This document shows, piece after piece, positions 1-8,421 of a DNA stretch of 64,000 nucleotides (position 1 is its first letter; every line of letters starts with the position of its first letter). The translations under genes were made by a program, and so were the position numbers. The stretch is from positions 1 to 64,000 of the forward strand of contig NZ_QVMI01000020.1 in the NCBI RefSeq assembly GCF_010500965.1, given 5' to 3'. The notes below the pieces were generated by a model that worked only from the letters and a program-made list of their open reading frames with translations, did no database searches and was not told the DNA's origin. Origin of the DNA: Bacteroides sp. 51 (lineage in GTDB: Bacteria; Bacteroidota; Bacteroidia; Bacteroidales; Bacteroidaceae).

Positions 1-31
1 TAACCCAATACATACAAGACCAAAAAAACAA

Positions 32-562
32 ATGAATGGTTTGAAGAATGCTTTCATCCCACACCTAAAGAAGTGGGCTTTCAGGGGACAAAAGCGTAAA
101 GCTGCTCTCATAGAGCAAGTGAAAGGACAATGTGAGAAGCAACTAAAACAACAAGAAGAACAAAACAGAACTCTGCAAAAACAATTGAAGGAGATTACAG
201 ACTCTCACAAAATAGCTTCAGAAAAGTCTAATGCTCAAATTGCTATTTTACAGAAACAGTTAAACAATATTATTGTATCTAATACGGAGAAGGATAAAAA
301 GAACAATGAACAAGCAAAAATCCTTTCCGATCAGATTAAAAAATTAACCGACACCCAATTAGAACGAGATAAATCTTCTTCAATTCAAATAGATCAACTA
401 TCTAAGCAACTAACCACTTCGCAAGTGCGTATAGATAATCTTTTGAGATCTATCGCTGATAAAGATGCAAAAATAGCTGAATTATCTAACAAGCGATCAG
501 GATGCCTAGGAGTGGTTGCCGGATTTGCTGGCATTTTAATCCTATTTTTAGCTTTCTTATAA
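32..562 (+). CDS. Coiled-coil protein with C-terminal membrane anchor
   Basis: 176 residues. A basic N-terminus (about residues 1-25) is followed by a long Gln/Lys/Glu-rich coiled coil (about 28-150) with heptad-like spacing of Leu and Ile. A Gly/Leu/Ile-rich hydrophobic segment lies at the extreme C-terminus (about 157-176). The layout suggests a tail-anchored or single-pass protein with a cytoplasmic coiled coil. No catalytic motif is visible and the family is not recognised. It is read in the same direction as the CsgG-like gene about 120 bp downstream, which may be a partner. Confidence 0.7.
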   Translation: MNGLKNAFIPHLKKWAFRGQKRKAALIEQVKGQCEKQLKQQEEQNRTLQKQLKEITDSHKIASEKSNAQIAILQKQLNNIIVSNTEKDKKNNEQAKILSDQIKKLTDTQLERDKSSSIQIDQLSKQLTTSQVRIDNLLRSIADKDAKIAELSNKRSGCLGVVAGFAGILILFLAFL

Positions 563-680
563 TTGCTTTGCATAATTAGAATATCATAATATTATTTTCG
601 TTAGTAATTTGGTGTTGTTACCATTATTTTGATATTTTTGTGATTTTAAGTCCAATAAGCGAAAAAATTAGAAAGAGATC

Positions 681-2084
681 ATGATCTTGAAAATCAATTT
701 TCAAAATGTAACCCAACAATTGGGAAATACAACAATGTTTATAATAATTGCATTGTTAATTTCAACTGCTACCAATGCACAAGTTAAAATTGCAGTACTT
801 GACTTTAAGGCTGGAGTTGGTGTAGGACAAGATGACGTAGATGGAATTTCTGCCATATTTGGTACCTACTTTATTAATCCTCAGAAATTTACGCTTGTAG
901 AAAGAACGCAAGTAGATAGAGTTATCGTAGAACAGGGATTCCAATATTCTTCTTTAACCAATCAACAAATGGTACGTATTGGACAAGTTCTAAATATCTC
1001 GAAAATGGTGGTTGGTAATGTGAATATTGTGAGTGGTCAATATAATGTTGATGTCCGCGTGGTAAATGTTGAATCAGGTGCAGTGGAAGCAACTGATGGT
1101 GCTACTTGGGCAAGAGGTACTTCTTATCGGGAATTGATGAAAAATTTAGCCAGTAGATTAATGTCTAAAATGGACTACCAAGCAAGTAGTATTACACAAA
1201 ACCAAACAAGTCTCTATAAACCTAATTCTGTAATAACATTATTAGGATATTTAAATGTATATCCCGATGATATTGGTGAGTTTTCTTCAATACCTACAAA
1301 TATCATTATCAATATGAATAAACAGGAATTACACGGTTATGATAATTGGAGGCTACCTACACAAGAGGAATTGGATTTAATGAGAGCAAATAGTAGTAAA
1401 TTGGGTATGAAAAATGGTGACTACATGATTTCTACAGGTAGTACTGGAAATGTAAGGTTAGTTACCTCAGGAAAATCTATAGCAGAAAAAAACAAACTAA
1501 TGCAACAAGAAATAACCGAAGAGTTGCTTATTGAATGTGGATTTAGGTTTTCTGAGAAAAATTATGAAATGTGTTCTATTGAAGGAGAAAGAGGTGGATG
1601 TAAAGTAGAATCCTTTATTGGAGCAGAGTCAAAAAACGATGAATATGCAAATACTTCTTTTAAAATTAATCAATCTAAGATTTTTGGTGGAGAGTGTAAA
1701 AATGGTTATTTAAATGGACTGGTTTTTATGACTATTGATGGGGAAAGAAAATTGGGTAAAGAAAATATATTGGCATATTTCATTCATGGTAGAATAGTAT
1801 ATCCTGTTCTAAAAACTTATGTCGACAAAACAGATCAAATATTCATTGGAATTAATGAGGGTAATTCGTCCTACGGATGTGTAAGTGTTGGTAACAGTCT
1901 TAGTTGGAATTTTGCAGACACTCGCTCGATGTGTAAAAACATGAAAGATATATATGGAGAAAATATATTTTCCTTGAGATGGATGGATAATTTCAAGAAT
2001 GGAAATATTGACTTGAAAGAATTGGAAAAACAATTTAGAAATTTTATTGTTAGCGATAAAAAGATATCTTGGGAATTAGATTAA
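681..2084 (+). CDS. Exported CsgG/LpoB-like protein with DUF1566-like C-terminal part
   Basis: 467 residues. A hydrophobic export signal ends near residue 33 (TATNAQ). Residues about 35-170 have the alternating pattern of CsgG/LpoB/FlgO-type periplasmic domains (KIAVLDF near the start, then LVERTQVDRVIVEQGF, and a conserved VGNV strand). The C-terminal 280 residues are not clearly assigned. They contain DNWRLPTQEEL (about 222-232), a motif of DUF1566/Lcl-type domains, and a short MORN-like stretch. Family members act at the outer membrane or as lipoprotein regulators, but the role here is unknown. The start at 681 gives an 18-residue extension before the hydrophobic core. The ATG at 735 is an alternative, although it leaves no basic N-region. 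Confidence 0.7.
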   Translation: MILKINFQNVTQQLGNTTMFIIIALLISTATNAQVKIAVLDFKAGVGVGQDDVDGISAIFGTYFINPQKFTLVERTQVDRVIVEQGFQYSSLTNQQMVRIGQVLNISKMVVGNVNIVSGQYNVDVRVVNVESGAVEATDGATWARGTSYRELMKNLASRLMSKMDYQASSITQNQTSLYKPNSVITLLGYLNVYPDDIGEFSSIPTNIIINMNKQELHGYDNWRLPTQEELDLMRANSSKLGMKNGDYMISTGSTGNVRLVTSGKSIAEKNKLMQQEITEELLIECGFRFSEKNYEMCSIEGERGGCKVESFIGAESKNDEYANTSFKINQSKIFGGECKNGYLNGLVFMTIDGERKLGKENILAYFIHGRIVYPVLKTYVDKTDQIFIGINEGNSSYGCVSVGNSLSWNFADTRSMCKNMKDIYGENIFSLRWMDNFKNGNIDLKELEKQFRNFIVSDKKISWELD

Positions 2085-2103
2085 GAGATGGGACTATCCA
2101 TAG

Positions 2104-2225
2104 TTGTAAGAACTAGACTCGATCTGACAACTTATAAATTGGTTTTCTTAGACATGATTTCTTGGAATAATCTGATGATAGACAAGAGTACGTAATTTGT
2201 ACTGTAAGATAAAGTCTAAACTAAA
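2104..2225. repeat. 120-bp repeat, copy A (inverted relative to copy B at 24325)
   Basis: The reverse complement of this segment aligns by eye with 24325-24448 at roughly 85-90% identity over about 120 bp, including a shared AGATCGAGTCTAGTT block and a shared TCTTACAGTACAAATTACGT block. It abuts the right end of the IS256-family fragment. No open frame is convincing. It may be the non-coding end of an unrecognised insertion element. Confidence 0.7.
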
Positions 2226-2800
2226 GGCACTATCCCACATTTTGTGTAAACCGTAAAACTTACAGGTAATCGGATTAGGATTTATATCTTAATCCGATTT
2301 TCAAATATAGTCAAAAACTGGTTAAATATCATGCCCCAGTTCCATATCGGTTGATACCACTTCTTCTCAATCTCACTAATAGCCAGATAAACAGACTTTT
2401 TCAACGCATCATCGTTAGGGAAAGAAAGTTTGTTTTTAGTGTATTTCCTAATTTTTCCATTCAGGTTTTCAATCAGATTAGTGGTATAGATTATCTTCCT
2501 GATTTCTACAGGGAAATCATAAAATGAGGTTAACTCGTCCCAATTGTTTCTCCATGAGCGGATGGCATAAGGATATTTATCACCCCATTTCTTTTCGAAG
2601 AGGTCAAGTTCCACACCAGCCGCCTCTTTTGTCGGAGCATTGTAGATATTCTTAAGATCGGCAGAGAACTCTTTCTTCTCTTTCCATACTACATAACGAC
2701 ACGAGTTTCTGATTTGATGAACAACACAGATTTGTGTTGTAGACTCAGGAAATACGCTCTTTATTGTATCGGTAAATCCATTTAGGTTGTCGGCTGTTTT
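2226..2800 (-). pseudogene. IS256-family transposase, 3' fragment
   Basis: Read leftward from about 2800, the frame gives the second half of a mutator/IS256-family transposase. It shows the DNLNGF motif around the second catalytic Asp, an ICVVHQIRNSCRYV block, and the family hallmarks EKKWGDKYP, IIYTTNLIENLNGKIRK and the C-terminal W-x-P-I-W-NW region, ending at 2282. No start codon or N-terminal half is present. Downstream at about 2226-2250 is a stretch resembling an IS256-type terminal repeat (ACTATCCCACATTTTGTGTAAA). The upstream end joins directly to the helicase stub, so this is a recombination scar and not an intact element. Confidence 0.85.
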
Positions 2801-3068
2801 TAATGGATAGAAGATATTTTTCGTATTCTGAATTATCTTTGCTGTTATCTTTAAGTATTTGATGGAGTTGTTTTATTGGCTCAATTAAGTTCTTGTCTGC
2901 CTCACTAAATAACTCAGGTTTATCCGGGGGAAGCAATATCGCTTTTATTCCCCCGAAACCTTTATACTCTTTTAAATGAATGAAATCTTCTGTTGTTTTA
3001 TTGTTAGATAAGGCAATAGTGATTGCTTTGGTATTAGCTTCTAATACCTGTTTTTTATTGTATGACAT
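2796..3068 (-). pseudogene. N-terminal stub of a large N6-methylase/helicase of mobile elements
   Basis: The first 91 residues match the start of the very large methylase/helicase proteins carried by Bacteroidota conjugative elements: a variable N-terminus, then a YKGFGGIKAIL motif and an EYEKYLLSIKNS motif, which in intact proteins precedes the 'lTAFYTP' methylase region. After IKN (near 2796) the frame runs into IS256 sequence, giving a short unrelated tail to 2745. The remaining >1000 residues are missing. The identification rests on remembered family motifs. Confidence 0.6.
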
Positions 3069-3143
3069 AATAATAATGAAGTAACGACGATGTTGGTCGG
3101 ACAGGCCATCGCTTCAGTGAATACTAAATGGAAAGGATTGGTT

Positions 3144-3560
3144 CTATTCCGTAATTCTCTTTAAGATGGCTTCTTTTAATGGACCTTCCTTCGCTGGATC
3201 CTCAAATAGCTCATTGGGATTATATTCCTGGAATATATCTACATATTCAAAATACTTACTCACTCTTTCTTCCTGCGAAAGTTCTTTATTGAATTCGGAG
3301 GAGTAAAGAGAGGCAAGAAAGTCTGTAGGAGACCATTTCAATCCTTCCAGTAGTATTTCTCTAGCGCTGGATCGTGCAGAGGGGACGTCAACACCATTTT
3401 GTATTAGCGATTGGTACTTTTCGAATGCAGCTTCTGCACGAGAGTCAACAAGTTCTGTAGCCGCCTCTTTATTTCCTAATAGATATGGATGTGAAATTTC
3501 AAGGATCTCACACATTTGTAATACCCAATAGTCAGTTAGGTTCAAATTTTCGTTTTGCAT
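3144..3560 (-). CDS. DUF1896-like small protein
   Basis: 138 residues, acidic and helical, with no signal or membrane segment. The pattern SRAEAAFEKYQ, then AREILLEGLKWSPTDFLASL, resembles the DUF1896 family, which is found beside the methylase/helicase and primase genes of Bacteroidota conjugative elements. Here it sits just upstream of the truncated helicase stub in the same direction, which fits that context. The function is unknown. Confidence 0.6.
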   Translation of the reverse strand: MQNENLNLTDYWVLQMCEILEISHPYLLGNKEAATELVDSRAEAAFEKYQSLIQNGVDVPSARSSAREILLEGLKWSPTDFLASLYSSEFNKELSQEERVSKYFEYVDIFQEYNPNELFEDPAKEGPLKEAILKRITE

Positions 3561-3733
3561 AAATAATTAAGTTTACTGAATTAATACTGTTTTTTATTAC
3601 GTCATTCCACAAATATACAAAATAAGATCATAAATGGAAGTATATAAAGAATGTATAATTGCAAATTGAGAAATATTATAATTGAAAAGCACATAAATGT
3701 ACCTTTCTATTTAGTTGATATAGTAGGGAAAAA

Positions 3734-5353
3734 CTATAGAGTGTGGTCTAAATCAATACTGTTTTTTTTTAATGGAGAAATTTCTTTTAAGCCCCATCCG
3801 GAAGGTGATACAGTTCTCTCAAATGATCGCTCAACTCCTCCTTTTGTAAAAGACAAAGGGGTGTTTTTCTCCAAAAGTTGACGAAGATCATTTGAATGAA
3901 AATCTTTCAAGAGACTTACCTTTTCTTTATTGAGGGTATCGTATAGCGATTGAGCAGAGTGTTTTTTTGCAATTGCATTGTCAAAGACATATAGGTTAGT
4001 TGGTTCAACTACAAATTCTGAATATTTCATTCTTAAGTTGCAGTCCATTAACATGGAATATGTATTTGTCTCTGCAATAGGAACGGATACGTAATATTGG
4101 TCTCCTTTTAATAAACGCTCCACGATTTTATTGCTATTTCTCTCAATTGTTATGGAAATGTCATGAAAACCATGCAGATTTAATTGTGATAAAGTTTCAT
4201 TTAATGCCATGGATACTTTGACCGATGGGTCTAAGTTGAGATCAAATCTCTTGTAATAAATCAATAGCTCATTCCAATCCTTTCCTCGACCAGGCTTAAT
4301 GATATCTAGATTATTGATATTATTTTCCTTTAAAAATTTAGTGGAAGAAAAATAATCTTCATGGATAGTAATTTCTTTCTCATTACCCAGAGAAAGATGG
4401 ATCACCTTTCCTTCAGTTTCAGATAATTTATGAGCATACCCCTTAAACTCTTTCCCTTCCAGGTAATGAGCTAAACCAATATCAAAGATATTCCCTGAAG
4501 CGTCATTATCCATGCATGAGTGCCATTTTGCATTCGGAAACCGCCTCATTAGTGGTGTTATTTGGTTTTGCGTCACAGTGCCACCGGAAGAAGCAAATGC
4601 ACATGTTGTTTCTTTGGTAAAATTGTTAATCTCATAAAAACTCATAGCATCAATGCACGATTCAAAGAAATAGATATCCGTAACTTGATTATCGGGGACA
4701 AAAGAAGCTAACCAAGAGCTAGTAGTTCTATTCCCTCCGGAAGGGAAGCCCTTGTAGTTCTGCATATTCTCAGGAAAATAATTGCGCATCTCAAGATTAT
4801 CAATTTCCATTGCCGGCCAGGTGCGATAAGGAAATGCTACATGGTCATTTGGTCCGGCTAGATAAATAAAATATCGACTTCGGAAGTCATCTATTGTTTT
4901 AGGTGAGAGTTTTCTTCTATTTGTTAAATAGGAGTTTCCTTCTGGCAATGGACGGAGGTTCCAATAATTCAAATTGAAGTCTTTTGCTTTTGTTTGATTG
5001 GTAGTAGTGAGTTTAGAGCGATTTATCTGTTGGGGGTTATTGAGATATTTATTTAGTACTTCATTTACTCCTTTAAGACCTTTCTCGTTAGTATAGCTAC
5101 TAAAAGAATCAAGCCGAGTTTCAACAAAGTTGATTAAATTACCTTTGTCAGTTCCTTTACGATTAAAATAAGTTTGCTTGGCTGGGTTGTCTATATTATA
5201 TATAACAATTTCATCCTGTGGATTATTCTTATCTCCAAGAATATAACTAGGCTTGGACACTCCCCCATTCGGGTTGCGCCAATAACCAATTGATTCAGCA
5301 ATTTCTGCTATTGATATTCGTGATCTAAAATCGTCAAAAGTCATTAAAGCCAT
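3734..5353 (-). CDS. TOPRIM-domain primase-like protein
   Basis: 539 residues. The N-terminal ~140 residues resemble the DUF3991/CHC2-like front of mobile-element primases (FDDFRSRISIAEIAESIGYW near the start). A TOPRIM domain follows: YFFESCIDAMSFYE near 225-238 carries the acidic Glu motif, CAFASSGG follows, and CMDNDASG near 282-289 is the Asp-x-Asp motif. The C-terminal ~200 residues are unassigned. Family members are thought to prime transferred or replicating plasmid DNA. It belongs to the leftward gene block 3.1-10.3 kb. No zinc-binding CHC2 cysteine set is obvious. Confidence 0.75.
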   Translation of the reverse strand: MALMTFDDFRSRISIAEIAESIGYWRNPNGGVSKPSYILGDKNNPQDEIVIYNIDNPAKQTYFNRKGTDKGNLINFVETRLDSFSSYTNEKGLKGVNEVLNKYLNNPQQINRSKLTTTNQTKAKDFNLNYWNLRPLPEGNSYLTNRRKLSPKTIDDFRSRYFIYLAGPNDHVAFPYRTWPAMEIDNLEMRNYFPENMQNYKGFPSGGNRTTSSWLASFVPDNQVTDIYFFESCIDAMSFYEINNFTKETTCAFASSGGTVTQNQITPLMRRFPNAKWHSCMDNDASGNIFDIGLAHYLEGKEFKGYAHKLSETEGKVIHLSLGNEKEITIHEDYFSSTKFLKENNINNLDIIKPGRGKDWNELLIYYKRFDLNLDPSVKVSMALNETLSQLNLHGFHDISITIERNSNKIVERLLKGDQYYVSVPIAETNTYSMLMDCNLRMKYSEFVVEPTNLYVFDNAIAKKHSAQSLYDTLNKEKVSLLKDFHSNDLRQLLEKNTPLSFTKGGVERSFERTVSPSGWGLKEISPLKKNSIDLDHTL

Positions 5354-5414
5354 AAAATTCGTGTCTAAAGTTACATATTAATTTGAATATTGCATAATTT
5401 GAATGTTCGTCTTA

Positions 5415-8351
5415 TTACATCTCGATGCCCGAAGCTATTGTAGCAAATGTTTGTTTGCCTATTTGTAGGTCCCAACCGGTCGGACTTTTGGTGAGATTAT
5501 ATAGGTTAGTTGTTCCCTGAAGGTTTTTAAGTTCTACCTTAGCACCCGAGAGTAATTTCTTTAACGCATCCGGGGACTGCTTACGGAGATCAACGTCTTT
5601 AACGTTCAATGGATCAATTTTGTCGTTATAGTGATCTTTTATCAGGTATCTTTCTACTTTATCTTTTGAATTGACCTCCGCAGTCAAGGATTTGCTGCCT
5701 GTAGAAGCAATTTGTATATTTTTGTAATTGAGGTTATCTACACTATGTTTTAGTTGATCTCTTTTTCTACTTAGTGTTTCTATCTCTTTATTTAAAAAGT
5801 GTCTTGAAGGCTGAAATAGCTGTTGATAATACTCATCATTATGAAAAATTCCAGCAAATTCATCTTCTTGTTTCTTAAGGTTGATTGTGTTTGGTAAATT
5901 TTTAAGAGAAGATTGATAAATAGCAATTTCACCTTCATAAGATGCAATATTTTCCTTTATGGTGTATTTTAATAAGGAATTATCTAAAATTTCTTTTCTT
6001 CTTTCAATTTCCATTATCCCATTCTGCAGCTTTTCATCATGTTTTTTCATACTTTCAACTTGCTTATTACTAAGGGACAAGTCGCTTTGCATTTCTGCTT
6101 TCATAATAAGGGATTCATGTTGTTCGTATTCTATCTTTTCGGTCAGATTAACCTTTTCAAGCTCTCCTAATACTGCTTGTAGAGGAGTCTTGATATTTGT
6201 AACATCTAAAGGGTTGTTTTTAATATAAGGAAGTTCGTTTAGCTTGCTGGCAATTCCTGTGTTGATTAATGTTTTAGCATCCGTTTGTCTGAATGCCTGC
6301 CCGAACCGTTCAATATCTTGGCTACCTCCATATTTTTGAAAAATATTATTTAATTCTTTTTCGTTAGTTCTTAGTTTTTCATTATCAATCTTTAGCGTAT
6401 TTGTATCATCCCACCTATCCGAATATAAGCCAGGATTTTTATCTACCTCTTTAATAATTTCATTTACGGTTTTAATATCTTTTTCAATAGGTAAGAGTGG
6501 AGAATCTTTTAAATCCTGGGTAGCGGCTGGCAATATTATTGTGTCATCAATATTTTTAGAAGTTACTTTTGAAGTGGACATTGCATCTGTAAAGCAAGTT
6601 TTAAAACTCATATAGTCTCCAGGCGCTTCAGGATATTTCCCATCATTAGAGTAGATATTGAAGTGTAGAGAAGATGTTTTAATTTCTTGTACAATGCTAA
6701 AAACATAATCTGATTTTTTCCCCATTATCTCATTGAAATTTGGGCTTTTTGCTATTCTGTATGTTTTGTCAATAACCATTTCAGAATCATCAATAGTAAA
6801 ACCAGACTCTTTGAGTTTTTTCTCAAAGTCTTTCATCTCATCGGGGAACTTGCTTACATCCAACATGTCTTCTTGAACCTGCATTTTCTCAGATTCAGTT
6901 AGTTTAGGTAGTTTCACTTCCGCGCTATTCTCTATTTGATAAGCCTTAAAGTCGGCAATCAGTAATTTAAAGTCATATAGAAATTCTTTACTACAACCAT
7001 TCTTTTCATATATCTTCATGGCAGCTTCCAATATTTCTATAGAGCATCCATCTGTACCTTGAAATACTATTGCCGGTATTTCATTATGTAGGCAGTTGTG
7101 TAATAACTTTCTTTGATCTTTCATAACATTTTCTTTTATTGGTGATTTATAATTTTCATCAGTGGCAAGATTGGAATCGGAAAAGTTTCGATTTCTGTAT
7201 ATGCTGATATTTTCATTAATAAGCTTACCGCTTAAGAGAGATGATTCTTTTAACTCAGTAGGATTATATTTAGTTGTAGGCTCAAATACCCCATCGTTAA
7301 AATAACTGACATAATTGCTAAGTATATTTTCGTCCTGTTTAATGGTTATCACGTCTAAAAGATTGATGCCAGTTTTCTTTAACGTAGATTGAATAAATCT
7401 TGAGTCAATTTTACTCATAGATCCGTTGCTTGCTATGATAACTGACTCCCCATGTTTTCCTACCTCATAGATTATTTTGGAAAGTAATTCATCAATATTT
7501 AAATTAGGATCAAGTGCGACATATCTATTTATTGTATTATCTTGTCCCAAGACTAACATTTGAATCTTTGGAACTAGGCCTCTTTTTTGAATACTAAGAA
7601 ATTTAGCTATATCCTCAGAGTTCATTATTTTATATTTTTCTGTAGAAGGAACATATAATTGCTGGCGATCAAACTGATATACTTTTGGCTCTATTATTTT
7701 ACCAAGTGGGTCATTCTTTAATAGAATAGTACAATCTGTATCGTCAAATACGGTATATTGACCTGAGTCAAGATTTATAATAACTGAATCTTCCAACTCA
7801 ATATTAGTTCCAATAAAGGACTTAGATAATGCATTATGCAAATTGTAATCAGCAATAGAAGGTTGCAAGCTACCAGAGGGGTGATTGTGAACTACGTACA
7901 CTTTTGATGCCGATAATTCATGAGCTGCTGTAACAACTAATTTTGTATCTACCGGCGTATAATTTGTAGCACCAGTACTCAAATATAATACAGAATATGT
8001 ACCATCTTCTTTTATTAATACAGCGAATGCGTTTTCAGTAGCAGCAGATTCTAAATTTTTAAATAGAAAAGCAACATCCGATGATGATTCAATCTTTGCT
8101 GAACCAGTTAACTTATCACCCATAAAAGTTAAGAACCCTTGTTCTGATAGCAGTCTCTCACAATACGTAATTGAGTCCTCTGTTATAGCAATGTTGTAAC
8201 CACTTTCCTTATATATTTTCGTCAATGATTCATCTACCTCCAAAGTACTTGCATGTTCAACAGGGGAGGACCAATCAATTTGAAGCTGAGTTGAGTTGGG
8301 CGATAAGGTAGGTGAAAATGTATCTTTTATCGTTTTCTCTTCTATATTCAT
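5415..8351 (-). CDS. RadC/JAB-domain large protein with shared C-terminal domain
   Basis: 978 residues. Residues about 75-205 form a RadC-type JAB/MPN domain with the metalloprotease-like signature VVHNHPSGSLQPSIAD (His155, His157, Ser159, Asp168). The middle is Lys/Glu-rich with coiled-coil stretches (about 750-890). The last ~60 residues (DVDLRKQSPDALKKLLSGAK, then GWDLQIGKQTFA) closely resemble the end of the next protein upstream (8422-10263). RadC-like domains are common on mobile elements, with no settled function. The two paralogue-tailed genes lie 70 bp apart in the same direction, so co-transcription is likely. Confidence 0.8.
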   Translation of the reverse strand: MNIEEKTIKDTFSPTLSPNSTQLQIDWSSPVEHASTLEVDESLTKIYKESGYNIAITEDSITYCERLLSEQGFLTFMGDKLTGSAKIESSSDVAFLFKNLESAATENAFAVLIKEDGTYSVLYLSTGATNYTPVDTKLVVTAAHELSASKVYVVHNHPSGSLQPSIADYNLHNALSKSFIGTNIELEDSVIINLDSGQYTVFDDTDCTILLKNDPLGKIIEPKVYQFDRQQLYVPSTEKYKIMNSEDIAKFLSIQKRGLVPKIQMLVLGQDNTINRYVALDPNLNIDELLSKIIYEVGKHGESVIIASNGSMSKIDSRFIQSTLKKTGINLLDVITIKQDENILSNYVSYFNDGVFEPTTKYNPTELKESSLLSGKLINENISIYRNRNFSDSNLATDENYKSPIKENVMKDQRKLLHNCLHNEIPAIVFQGTDGCSIEILEAAMKIYEKNGCSKEFLYDFKLLIADFKAYQIENSAEVKLPKLTESEKMQVQEDMLDVSKFPDEMKDFEKKLKESGFTIDDSEMVIDKTYRIAKSPNFNEIMGKKSDYVFSIVQEIKTSSLHFNIYSNDGKYPEAPGDYMSFKTCFTDAMSTSKVTSKNIDDTIILPAATQDLKDSPLLPIEKDIKTVNEIIKEVDKNPGLYSDRWDDTNTLKIDNEKLRTNEKELNNIFQKYGGSQDIERFGQAFRQTDAKTLINTGIASKLNELPYIKNNPLDVTNIKTPLQAVLGELEKVNLTEKIEYEQHESLIMKAEMQSDLSLSNKQVESMKKHDEKLQNGIMEIERRKEILDNSLLKYTIKENIASYEGEIAIYQSSLKNLPNTINLKKQEDEFAGIFHNDEYYQQLFQPSRHFLNKEIETLSRKRDQLKHSVDNLNYKNIQIASTGSKSLTAEVNSKDKVERYLIKDHYNDKIDPLNVKDVDLRKQSPDALKKLLSGAKVELKNLQGTTNLYNLTKSPTGWDLQIGKQTFATIASGIEM

Positions 8352-8421
8352 ATTTTTATTTGATAGGAGTTGTATGATATTATGATAAATCTTTCATAAC
8401 TTATATCTTTTATAATGAATA

